Source: a virus
Length of the DNA stretch: 39,984 bases
IMG/VR virus record: IMGVR_UViG_3300005939_000003
Coordinates: 1-39,984 of that record
Direction: 5' to 3' (one strand)
This document shows, in pieces, positions 31,549 through 38,682 of the stretch (position 1 is the stretch's first letter; each line of letters opens with the position of its first letter). The notes under the pieces are model-generated. The model made no database searches. It saw nothing but the letters and a program-made list of their open reading frames with translations, and was not told the DNA's origin. A program made the translations under genes and the position numbers.

Positions 31549-32214
31549 ATGGGACAAAGAACCAATGAACTAGAATTACTAGCAAATGCAGTAGCTCTAG
31601 CAAATGCTCAATCTTGATATGTTAAAACATACGCAAAATCAGATGATCTATTATATAAGATCTGAGATGGAGCAAAAAGAGAGGAGCTAATATTAGATAC
31701 AACATACCAAACATTATATCAAGCATATGCTTATAATATGCCTTGATGAGCCAGCACCGTAAACGGGATAACCACAACGGCGGCGACATGAGCTTCATTG
31801 AGTGGAAGACGATCTTTCTTATGATTCGATGATGCAAATGATATAAATGCTATGGCTTTCACAAACTTTGAGCTACCAAAAAACTATATAGCAGGTAGAG
31901 ATATTAAAGTTGAGATCCATTTCACATATTCTAGTGCATCAGGATGAGATATACTTCGAGGGTTAGGACTACAAAGGGTAAATGATACAGATGGGTATGA
32001 ATGAGACGGTTGACCATCTGAATTTGATGAAACAGTATTCTCAGCTTGAATACATACAGATTTTGAAGCTGAGAAACATGAATTTGTATTTGATGGAACA
32101 GGTTATGGACCATGAGATACAGTATCTGCTATGGTATATAGAAACACAACAGGATGAAATGCTGACACATTAGCAGTACCAGTATATGTAAACATATTAT
32201 CAGTATACTCTTAA
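31549..32214 (+). CDS. Putative receptor-binding or baseplate-like protein
   Basis: 221 residues. The N-terminus is helical (E-L-E-L-L-A-N-A-V-A-L-A-N-A-Q), followed by Y-V-K-T-Y-A-K-S-D-D-L-L-Y-K-I-G-D-G, then a beta-rich C-terminal domain (about 75-221) with W-less jelly-roll-type strands (I-K-V-E-I-H-F-T-Y-S, H-E-F-V-F-D-G-T-G-Y, V-S-A-M-V-Y-R-N). A segment at 31751-31785 uses GCC, ACC, GCG and ACG, more GC-rich than anything nearby. It is the last tail gene before the lysis module, where many phages keep the variable host-range protein. Confidence 0.68.
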
Positions 32215-32239
32215 TTTATATTATTAAAGATCTATCATT

Positions 32240-32422
32240 ATGAAATATACAGACACTCCTCTAGCAGAATTGAATTCTCTAGGGGCAACAGCAATAGATA
32301 CTATAGATACAGCATCTGTTGAATTAGATAAAGTAAACAAAGAACTATGAAAAAGAAAGATGCCAAAACTACAACTTGCAAAAACAGCAAAAAGAGCTAT
32401 CAAGATATTAGACAAAGAATAA
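32240..32422 (+). CDS. Hypothetical 60-residue helical protein
   Basis: 60 residues, predicted helical hairpin with basic C-terminal half (K-R-K-M-P-K-L-Q-L-A-K-T-A-K-R-A-I-K-I). One UGA. It starts the run of small genes leading to the holin. Function unknown. Confidence 0.68.
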
Positions 32423-32449
32423 GAAACTCATTTTATATCTTTCATAACA

Positions 32450-32701
32450 ATGACAGAAAGAAAAAGAAAATTCAATGCATTAGGGATCATTTCAATACTT
32501 GTAACTGTTGTTTGATGAGCCATATTCTACGGAGTTCAGGCTTGATCATTATCAAGACAGGTAACAGTAAATGCAATTAATATTGAAAAAGAATCTATTG
32601 AAAGAAAAGAATTAACTCTAGAAGTTAAGGAAATTTCAAAAACTATTATTGAAACAAGTGCATGAGTTGAATTCCTAGTTGATCTAGCTAAGAAAAGATA
32701 A
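32450..32701 (+). CDS. Small membrane protein near the holin
   Basis: 83 residues: a basic N-terminus (T-E-R-K-R-K), one membrane helix (about 10-28, L-G-I-I-S-I-L-V-T-V-V-G-G-A-I-F-Y-G), then a charged helix likely to be a coiled coil. The position beside the holin gene suggests a lysis accessory such as an antiholin or a membrane tether, but nothing specific is seen. It shares a base with the next start (TAATG). Confidence 0.7.
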
Positions 32702-32970
32702 TGTCAGAAAAGATGCATTTTAGTCCATGATTAAGTAAACACTACAGTCCTAAAGATTTTAATAGCGATGAAAATAATATGAATAAATGATGCGAAAACT
32801 TTGATGTAGAAACAGTAGGCGATTTCAATATGCTTATGTGAACATCTACAGAAGATGTAATAGTAGAAACACATAGACTTATACGTGAATGTTTGGGATG
32901 TAAAAGATTCCCAGATTGTACAAAAAGACACGAATTAGTTAAAATATTAGATGCAAATCCAAAAGTATAA
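32701..32970 (+). CDS. Zinc-finger-like small protein
   Basis: 89 residues. The C-terminal half carries E-C-L-G-C-K-R-F-P-D-C-T-K-R-H, three cysteines and a histidine spaced C-x2-C-x5-C-x3-H, a likely zinc site. The remainder is acidic and aromatic. It is coupled to the upstream membrane protein. It could be regulatory or structural. It is one of three small zinc-type proteins in this genome (with 36196 and 38133). Confidence 0.7.
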
Positions 32971-32995
32971 TTTTTAATCTTTGATATAATTACAC

Positions 32996-33223
32996 ATGAA
33001 AACTAATAAAAACCGATGGAAAAGTAAAACAGTATGGGCAGGAGTTGTAGCAGGATTGGTTAGTATAATGGGTTTTGTTGCAACAGTAACAGGAAATCCT
33101 GATCTATCTATTTCAGCAGAATTCCAAGCACAGATTATGCAAGCAATTATGAGTATGGTAACAACTGCATCAGCAATAATTGTTATTATAGGAAGATTTA
33201 AGGCAAGCCACAAAATTAAATAA
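32996..33223 (+). CDS. Holin
   Basis: 75 residues, no UGA. Structure: basic N-terminus (K-T-N-K-N-R-W-K-S-K-T), membrane segment 1 (about 12-32, V-W-A-G-V-V-A-G-L-V-S-I-M-G-F-V-A-T-V), a short loop (G-N-P-D-L-S-I-S-A-E-F), membrane segment 2 (about 46-68, I-M-Q-A-I-M-S-M-V-T-T-A-S-A-I-I-V-I-I-G), and a basic end (R-F-K-A-S-H-K-I-K). The W-x-S-K-T-V-W opening and the I-I-G-R-F-K-A-S-H close match common small phage holins, which permeabilise the membrane at lysis. It sits right before the peptidase at 33250, as holin and lysin pairs do. Confidence 0.8.
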   Translation: MKTNKNRWKSKTVWAGVVAGLVSIMGFVATVTGNPDLSISAEFQAQIMQAIMSMVTTASAIIVIIGRFKASHKIK

Positions 33224-33249
33224 TTTTAATTTTCTAAAAACCACACGAA

Positions 33250-34053
33250 ATGTTAGAAAACCTAGAACTGTATTTAGATGCAGTAGATCAAGCAGATTCA
33301 AGAGATTATTCATATGAGGATCTATATATGAAAGAATATTGAATGTGAAAATCACAAAAGCCTATTCGAGATAGAAAGGTAATGAAGATACGAGATCAAT
33401 TTGATCAAACAAGTACATATAAAGCATGTACAGAATATTCATTATGTAGTGCATATAATGCAAACAACGTAGCAGAATATCTAGAAAAAGATCTAGAATT
33501 CAAACAGCTAAATCCAATGTATAGATGGCACGTTTATCAAAATACTAGATGACGACCAAATACAGGATCTACACTCCAAAAGATGATGAAATTCTTTATT
33601 AAAAACAATTGGATTGAAGGATATATGAGAGCGGATACTATGGAATGATGTAAGAATGCTATAGATAACTGATTCATAATATATACCTGATCATCTAAAT
33701 TTGATTGGAGAAAATCATGAGCTTCATGAGTAGCAGAGCTATGAAATTGAGGATGACATGCATTTATAATTGATTGATATAATAACAGATGATTTACATG
33801 TCCTAATTCTTTCTGAGAAGATCGATGAGATGGATGATATTTCACTGTACCATATGAATACTTTGATAAAATGTTCTCTAAAAATGTTATAATAGATAAA
33901 GATGATACATGAATAATTAGTAGATTAAGTTTTGATAGAGAGTTCCAAAAAGCTATCGAAGCTGGAATCACTAATTGAGAAAGACCAAATGAGCCTGCTA
34001 CTAGAAAAGAGACAGCAGTGATGATTTATAGATCTCTTGCAATTAAAGATTAG
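33250..34053 (+). CDS. Papain-like cysteine peptidase with SLH-like C-terminus (likely lysin)
   Basis: 267 residues. The catalytic set can be read as Q53 (oxyanion), C60 in Y-K-A-C-T-E-Y-S-L, H170 in G-G-G-H-A-F-I-I-D-G-Y and N186 in C-P-N-S-F-G-E-D, followed by D-G-G-Y-F-T-V-P: the order and spacing of the C1 papain family. Residues 228-263 (F-D-R-E-F-Q-K-A-I-E-A-G-I-T-N-G ... P-A-T-R-K-E-T-A-V-M-I-Y-R-S-L) match one S-layer-homology repeat. It directly follows the holin and precedes the late terminator, so it is probably the lysis enzyme, cutting protein rather than peptidoglycan. Starts after the AAAACCACACGAA-type leader. A structural, tail-bound protease is the alternative. Confidence 0.8.
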
Positions 34054-34089
34054 ACTAATATATTGTAATTAGTTCGTATATTGAACTAT

Positions 34090-34107
34090 TATTAGTATTA
34101 ACTAATA
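34090..34107. promoter_or_regulatory. Palindrome, operator-like
   Basis: TATTAGT (34090-34096) and ACTAATA (34101-34107) form a perfect inverted repeat around ATTA. No T-run follows, so a protein-binding site is more likely than a terminator. Confidence 0.45.
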
Positions 34108-34129
34108 GAAAAGGAGGTGTTACATCTAG

Positions 34130-34160
34130 AAAGAGTGGATTTTATATCTGCTCTTTTTCT
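34130..34160 (+). terminator. Intrinsic terminator of the late operon
   Basis: AAAGAGTGGAT (34130-34140) pairs with ATCTGCTCTTT (34146-34156), 11 pairs with two G-T wobbles, around TTTAT, and runs into a T-tract (CTCTTTTTCTCTTG). It lies 76 bases after the lysin stop. Confidence 0.8.
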
Positions 34161-34231
34161 CTTGCAATTAAATCCTATTAATATATCAAATAGGTGCGGA
34201 AACTTCGATTTGACAATAGTCATGATTGAAG

Positions 34232-34266
34232 ACCTATCTTCCTAAGGGAAGGTAGGTTTTTCTTTA
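34232..34266 (+). terminator. Strong second intrinsic terminator
   Basis: ACCTATCTTCC (34232-34242) pairs with GGAAGGTAGGT (34247-34257), an 11-bp stem with one T-G wobble and a TAAG loop, followed by TTTTCTTTA. A textbook intrinsic terminator. Two terminators in tandem isolate the early region from late read-through. Confidence 0.88.
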
Positions 34267-34299
34267 TATGGAAACTTTTGGTTATCAGAAAAAGTAATA

Positions 34300-34333
34300 T
34301 TCTACTTGTATTAGTAGAAACAAATAATATATT
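34300..34333 (+). promoter_or_regulatory. Early promoter/operator candidate, copy 1 of a repeated hairpin
   Basis: CTACTTGTATTAGTAGAAA (34302-34320) recurs identically at 38614-38632. It forms a hairpin TTCTACT/AGTAGAA around TGTATT. Inside lies TTGTAT (34306-34311), and 16 bases later TATATT (34328-34333), a plausible -35/-10 pair overlapped by the palindrome, as in repressor-controlled promoters. It would drive the early genes from 34368. Confidence 0.55.
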
Positions 34334-34367
34334 GGAGTTGAAATAGATTTAATTCATTATAAATTGT

Positions 34368-34706
34368 ATGAACAAAGAACTGTGTATAGCTATAGTACAA
34401 AACATTATAGCAGAAGTAAAATTAGCATATCCATTTATGAAAATAAACCGCACAAAAGTTATGGAATATGTAGGATATGATAAAACATATCTATATGCAT
34501 ACCAAGAAGAAAGACTATCTGTGCATGTATACTCCAAATTAGTAACTGTACTAAAGGAGGTAGATATAGATGAGATGGTTATTGAATGGATGGCAGAAAG
34601 TAAATTAGACTGCTCTTTGGGGGAGAATAAAATACCTGTATCCACAGAGGATACTTTAGAATCTAAATTAGATGATGTTACATGACCCGAAAAATCTGAA
34701 CACTAA
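34368..34706 (+). CDS. Putative small early regulator
   Basis: 112 residues, first gene after the control region. It is predicted all-helical, with N-R-T-K-V-M-E-Y-V-G-Y-D-K-T-Y-L-Y-A-Y-Q-E-E-R-L-S-V-H-V-Y (about 26-54) arranged like a helix-turn-helix, followed by a helix V-T-V-L-K-E-V-D-I-D-E-M. The acidic tail ends with one UGA glycine. Position behind a palindromic promoter suits an autoregulator. The start follows ATTATAAATTGT, close to the leaders at 35448 and 37240. The HTH reading is by eye and uncertain. Confidence 0.55.
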
Positions 34707-35202
34707 GATTATTTTAGGATTAGTATTTATTTTGATCATATTAGTGATCGCTCGATGGAATTTAGTGTATTGAGAATCACAGATGATAGTAACTACTACA
34801 ACGAATGTACAAACAGTTATTTTAGAAAAACCAGTCCAAAGAGAACTGGTAAAAGAGAAGAAATTATACAAAACATGGCGACCAAAAGATGATCCAAGAC
34901 AAGAATATATCAATGAAACGTATAAATTATGATGAATGAACAAAGTTGTATTAAATGAATGTGAATGGTATGATCGAGATCCAAATAAAGTATGAGATGG
35001 ATGACATGCATATTGACTATGTCAGATGAATGATAGATTCCATGATATACCTGATCAATACTATACAGACCGAAGATTCCAAATTAAGTATTGCTTTGAA
35101 AAAAGAAATTGAGGATCTCTATTTTATTGACCTGATCGTGCTGACTGAGAGAATTGAGAGAAATGTATGAGTTATGCACCTAGAAGATTTTATTTAGAAT
35201 AA
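34675..35202 (+). CDS. Membrane-anchored lytic transglycosylase-like protein
   Basis: 175 residues. One membrane anchor near the N-terminus (about 11-30, I-I-L-G-L-V-F-I-L-I-I-L-V-I-A-R-W). Then a lysozyme-like domain: N-E-T-Y-K-L-G-G-M ... V-L-N-E-C-E-W with candidate catalytic E95, H-A-Y-G-L-C-Q-M-N (111-119), and Q-I-K-Y-C-F-E-K-R ... L-F-Y-G-P-D-R. This order fits the SLT lysozyme/transglycosylase fold, which cleaves peptidoglycan glycan strands. C96 and C116 could form a disulfide, suiting the cell exterior. It overlaps the regulator gene by 32 bases. A second ATG three bases upstream is in frame. Early placement, away from the holin, argues against it being the sole lysin. Confidence 0.7.
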
Positions 35203-35211
35203 ATACACACA

Positions 35212-35427
35212 ATGTGAAAACCAACATATACATTTGATCAGAATTGAAATATTACACATATAAAGCAAGAAATAACAATGACAATGGAAGAATTATTAGA
35301 TTATCATAGACCAAAAATAGATCCATTAGACCTAGATCTTATAGAAAGCAAATTTTGAGAGTTCGATGGATATATAAAGAAGAAGAAAATACTTAAACTA
35401 CTTAAAGATCATAACCTATTAAAATAA
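35212..35427 (+). CDS. Hypothetical small early protein
   Basis: 71 residues, starting ATG-UGA after an ATACACACA leader. The N-terminus is polar (K-P-T-Y-T-F-D-Q-N-G-N-I-T-H-I-K). A helical C-terminus is lysine-rich (Y-I-K-K-K-K-I-L-K-L-L-K-D-H-N-L-L-K). Function unknown. Confidence 0.68.
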
Positions 35428-35447
35428 CCTTTTAAATTATAAATCGT

Positions 35448-35852
35448 ATGACAATGATTAAAAAAACACTAACAAGAAGAAGCTTTATGAAAAAATCAAT
35501 GGACAAGGAAAAGGGTAAAGACAGAAGGGTAAGACTATCAAAAGATGACAAAGTAGAGATCAGAAAACTTTACAAAACCTGATCGTATACTTATAAACAT
35601 CTAGCATTTAGATATGGTGTAGTAATTTCTACTATATTTTGTGTTATACATCCTGATATTTATCAAAAGCATCTTAAAGCTAGGAGAGAATGGTGGAAAA
35701 CAAATAAAGATCGTTATAGTAGATCTTATATGAATAGTGCTGGTAGGGCTACAAGACTTTGGAAAGCAAACCTATATAAAAGATATATTTTAAACATACA
35801 AAATATAAAACTTAATATTTGGAAAAAATTAACAATACGATTAAATATATAA
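35448..35852 (+). CDS. Putative DNA-binding protein with HTH-like region
   Basis: 134 residues, very basic. Residues 29-60 (V-R-L-S-K-D-D-K-V-E-I-R-K-L-Y-K-T-G-S-Y-T-Y-K-H-L-A-F-R-Y-G-V) have the look of a resolvase or transposase type helix-turn-helix, with L-Y-x-x-G-x-x-x-x-x-L-A-x-x-Y-G-V as the core. A lysine, arginine and tryptophan-rich tail follows. It could be a transcription regulator or homing-type protein remnant. Starts after ATTATAAATCGT, shared with 37240. Only one glycine is UGA. Confidence 0.6.
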
Positions 35853-35880
35853 CATTTTATATTAAATAACTACACACATT

Positions 35881-36177
35881 ATGGCTACAAAAATTGAACT
35901 AGAAAGAAGAATAGAAAACCTAGTAAAAAAATTAGATACTAGAGAATATAATATAGATGAATTAAACCTAAAGAATTCTAGATTAAAAGAAATAAATGAC
36001 TGATTACAACAATCGTTTGATAAAGCTATAAAATTTGAATGACAGTATTACTGATTCAGAGAAGCTACTATTATTGCAAATTGATGATCTAATTATGCTA
36101 TGAGAGAATTAGATATTAGAATGTGAATGGTAGCAACTGCGGAACAAACAGAACGCAATAAACATAATTTTAGATAA
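35881..36177 (+). CDS. Hypothetical early protein with coiled coil
   Basis: 98 residues. Residues 3-50 form a coiled coil (I-E-L-E-R-R-I-E-N-L-V-K-K-L-D). The rest is mixed with W-less aromatic positions (F-E-G-Q-Y-Y-G-F-R-E-A). Start fixed by the AAATAACTACACACATT leader. Not recognised. Confidence 0.7.
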
Positions 36178-36195
36178 ATAAAAACTACACACAAA

Positions 36196-36330
36196 ATGTG
36201 AAAAACTTGTGAAAAAAAGAAATGCAATTTATGTTGATTAGAAGCAAACAAGGTATATAAGAAAAGATGATATGAGTGAACCTATTGCATATCATGCTAT
36301 ACAAAACTAGCAACCAAAAAGAAATGCTAA
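36196..36330 (+). CDS. Small zinc-ribbon protein
   Basis: 44 residues: C-E-K-K-K-C-N-L-C-G ... Y-C-I-S-C-Y. Two C-x2-C pairs (C-N-L-C and C-I-S-C) about 19 residues apart make a zinc ribbon. It begins ATG-UGA after AAAACTACACACAAA. Such tiny ribbons bind nucleic acid or protein partners in many phages. Partner unknown. Confidence 0.7.
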
Positions 36331-36357
36331 GTATTTTATTATGTCTAAAAACTACAC

Positions 36358-36456
36358 ATGAAATTAAATATAAAATATACATGAAAACGATGGAATATTA
36401 GAGATATATATATGTATATAAAATATAAGATATTAGAGGATGAAGAAATGAGATAA
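36358..36456 (+). CDS. Hypothetical 32-residue protein
   Basis: 32 residues, basic and tyrosine-rich (I-R-D-I-Y-M-Y-I-K-Y-K-I-L-E-D). The ATG directly follows a full AAAAACTACAC leader, the main reason to accept it. It overlaps the next gene by 17 bases. Confidence 0.55.
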
Positions 36457-36874
36457 ACAAAAGAAGATAGATAAAATTTATGAAGTGATAGCAGATAAGA
36501 CACTTAGTTTTTGATGTAGAATATCGGTATCAAAGATTAAAAATAAAAATGCAGATATGATAAACAAGGCTTTAGAATGATATATTGAATTTATAACAGA
36601 AAGATTTGAATTTGATTGAACAGAAAATTGAATAGAGGTTATATGAAACTTTGGAGATATTATGATAATAGATAGAAAATATAAAATAATCTGACACCCA
36701 GTAATGATATGAGATTGTCTGGACCGGATAGAGCAGAATGATGTATGATGAAGTGTTCGCAAGCAAGAAAGAATAGAGGCTTGAACTATGTTATACTGGA
36801 ACAATAAACGTGGACCAATAGAAGACCAAAGCGAAGAATGTATAGACTTAATATATAACCTTTTAACCAAATAA
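36440..36874 (+). CDS. Conserved-looking early protein (IADKTLSFGC/GHPVMIGD)
   Basis: 144 residues. It contains I-Y-E-V-I-A-D-K-T-L-S-F-G-C-R-I near the N-terminus (about 13-28) and I-I-G-H-P-V-M-I-G-D-C-L-D-R-I-E (about 84-99), then an E-C-I-D-L-I-Y-N-L-L C-terminus. These two motifs look familiar to me from hypothetical proteins of related CPR phages and CPR genomes, but I know no function. The I-A-D ... G-H-P-V-M-I-G-D glycine/histidine arrangement could be a small binding pocket. It overlaps the upstream gene by 17 bases. Confidence 0.68.
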
Positions 36875-36936
36875 AACCTATAACAGTATGAACCAAACCA
36901 AATAGAGTATATATTTATTATTTAAAACCACACGAA

Positions 36937-37152
36937 ATGGATAAAACAGAATTACTACAAATCTTAGAAAGATATGAAAATGATATATCTTTTATGAAAA
37001 GAAAATTAGGAAATATAGAAACGATATTAATAACCATTGCGGGGATTGGTATTTGAGCAACAATTAAACAATCATTGAATAAAAAAGAACAAGAAAATCT
37101 GACAATGTGAATCCACAGTCTTATGGATTCTTTGGATATGGAGGAAGACTAA
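36937..37152 (+). CDS. Small protein with one membrane helix
   Basis: 71 residues: charged helix (E-L-L-Q-I-L-E-R-Y-E-N-D-I), a membrane-type segment (about 29-44, I-L-I-T-I-A-G-I-G-I-G-A-T-I), then a polar helix. The start follows TTTAAAACCACACGAA. Resembles small phage membrane proteins linked to superinfection control or host membrane contact, but no specific match. Confidence 0.68.
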
Positions 37153-37203
37153 GACTAGAACTAAGAAGATAACAGGAAGGTAACAGCCTGTATACAGACT
37201 GGC

Positions 37204-37233
37204 TTATATTATGTTATATTATATTATATTATA
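37204..37233 (+). repeat. TTATA pentanucleotide repeat upstream of replication gene
   Basis: Six tandem five-base units, TTATA with one TTATG, end seven bases before the ATG at 37240. Immediately upstream is a hairpin AGCC/GGCT around CTGTATACAG. Five-base units would shift spacing, not a frame, if they slip. The run is extremely melt-prone, fitting an unwinding element or promoter spacer. Confidence 0.85.
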
Positions 37234-37239
37234 AATCGT

Positions 37240-37731
37240 ATGGCAACAAAAAGACAAATTGAAACAAGACTGCGAAAAGATACATATATCAAAAGTTTGA
37301 AAGCAACAGAGAAATTATTGTTTGTATATCTTTTGACGAATTCATTTACAAATATAGCAGGAGTATATGAAATAGGGATAGATGAAATGATAATAGATAC
37401 AAAGTTATTAGAGTGGCAGATCATATCCATATTGAAAAAGTTTGAAGAAGATTGAAAAATAGTATATAAGAAGAACTGGGTTTACATTAAGAATTTTATC
37501 AAATATCAATCTAAGAATCCTTCTATTATACAAGGTATTGTAAAAGAAATTGATATGATTCCTAAATGGTTTCTGAAAGAGATAGATATACAAATACCTG
37601 TAAGCAAAGATACAAAATATATTAAAGCAAAAAAGAAGATCACAAAGAAATACGAAGTAGATACAAGTCCAAAACCTATTATAGATAAAGACAAAGCTAG
37701 AGAAGCATTAAATAGAGGTAGATGAAAATAG
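37240..37731 (+). CDS. Putative replication organizer (winged-helix initiator-like)
   Basis: 163 residues. The N-terminal half, with R-L-R-K-D-T-Y-I-K-S-L-K-A-T-E-K-L-L-F-V-Y-L-L-T-N-S (about 10-35), I-A-G-V-Y-E-I-G-I-D-E-M (about 38-50), F-E-E-D-G-K-I-V-Y and N-W-V-Y-I-K-N-F-I-K-Y-Q (about 68-90), is the winged-helix module of phage replication organizers, which bind the origin and recruit helicase loaders. The tail is lysine-rich. No ATPase or helicase domain. The AT-rich TTATA run just upstream could be the origin. Starts after ATTATAAATCGT. Confidence 0.68.
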
Positions 37732-37755
37732 TTTTATTATATTAAATAACTACAC

Positions 37756-38142
37756 ATGAAAATTATTAAAAAATACATGCATAAAACAAATAACTGGAAA
37801 GCAAATGAATTCTCTAAAACACATTATCGTGTATATTTTGGGGATTACTCTAATCCAGCTGAATCTCTGCTAATACCAGCAACAACAATCGAAAATTCCT
37901 CTGATCGAATAGACGTAACAGAAACAAGTATTGAACACAAACAGAAATTTTTGTGAAAGAATTTCGAGCATAGGGATGATCATGGAGATGATAACTTATA
38001 TCAGGTTGTTGCAATAGATATACACAATAGATATATAATGATGATGGTTTGGGAAGAATTAGAAGAAGAAGTATTTACATATACTGAATACGATCTTTTA
38101 AGATGTTTTAAACCTTTTAGCGAAAAAACAACATGAAATTAG
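37756..38142 (+). CDS. Hypothetical early protein
   Basis: 128 residues, mixed alpha/beta, with a central W-K-A-N-E-F-S-K-T-H-Y-R-V-Y-F-G-D-Y and later L-Y-Q-V-V-A-I-D-I-H-N-R-Y-I-M-M-M-V-W-E-E-L. UGA appears only near its end. Start fixed by an AAATAACTACAC leader. It overlaps the next gene by 10 bases. Not recognised. Confidence 0.7.
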
Positions 38143-38297
38143 ATAAAGCAATATGTTATATAAGATGCAAAGATTGTGAATATAAGGAATACATATATTG
38201 AGATTATTCACTAACTTTATTTGCTAAGATATTAAAAAAGAAAGCAAAATGTCCTAGTTGTTGAAAAGGTACTGTTGTTTGACCATGAGATGATTAG
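38133..38297 (+). CDS. Small zinc-ribbon protein
   Basis: 54 residues with I-C-Y-I-R-C-K-D-C-E and, 30 residues later, C-P-S-C-G-K-G. The C-K-D-C and C-P-S-C pairs define a rubredoxin-like zinc ribbon similar to rpoP/rpl-type mini ribbons. Probably a nucleic-acid or RNA-polymerase-associated accessory protein by analogy only. Confidence 0.72.
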
Positions 38298-38319
38298 TTT
38301 TATTATATTATTAGAGATC

Positions 38320-38565
38320 ATGGAAAAAGTAAAGATGACCGCAGAGATATTACAAAATGCAATGGATCATATGAAAGCACCATATCCATACACAGAACCA
38401 TGAGATCCTCGAGGTAAACCTTTATCTAAATGGAAATTATCAGGTAGAAGGCTTAAAACTCAGCTATTTTATAGATATATTAGGATTCCGTTTACAGAGA
38501 GATTGATTAGATTGTGGAAAAGGAAACCTGATGGATTTATTGTTACTGCAAAAGAAGTTTTGTAG
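38320..38565 (+). CDS. Hypothetical basic early protein
   Basis: 81 residues, rich in lysine and arginine (S-K-W-K-L-S-G-R-R-L-K-T-Q-L-F-Y-R-Y-I-R). One UGA. It is followed by 117 bases that hold the second copy of the early promoter/operator hairpin. Charge suggests nucleic-acid binding. Confidence 0.65.
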
Positions 38566-38613
38566 TGCTTCCCATGAGATGATAACGATAAGTTAGCAGA
38601 AAAGGTATAATTA

Positions 38614-38645
38614 CTACTTGTATTAGTAGAAATAATCTCTATTGT
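38614..38645 (+). promoter_or_regulatory. Early promoter/operator candidate, copy 2
   Basis: CTACTTGTATTAGTAGAAA (38614-38632) is identical to 34302-34320. TTGTAT (38618-38623) is followed after 16 bases by TATTGT (38640-38645), the same spacing as at the first copy. It would drive the Rad52-like gene and what follows, including the Acb2-like gene across the circular junction. Confidence 0.55.
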
Positions 38646-38682
38646 AAAGAAGAACTATCTTTTATATTTAAAAATCACACGT

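Larger units (their letters stand above)
34054..34367 (+). other. Late-early intergenic control region
   Basis: 314 bases with no convincing gene. In order it holds an AT-rich stretch with a hairpin TAGTTC/GAACTA (34069-34087), a palindrome (34090-34107), a lone Shine-Dalgarno-like AAGGAGGTG (34111-34119) with no start codon after it, a terminator (34130-34160), a second terminator (34232-34266), a nine-codon frame at 34268-34297 that could be a leader peptide, and the promoter/operator-like repeat (34300-34333). It separates the lysis gene from the early genes. Confidence 0.7.

Noticed and set aside
34117-34245. GTG-started frame after the Shine-Dalgarno-like site
   Set aside because: It runs straight through a strong terminator hairpin, and its translation has no recognisable features.
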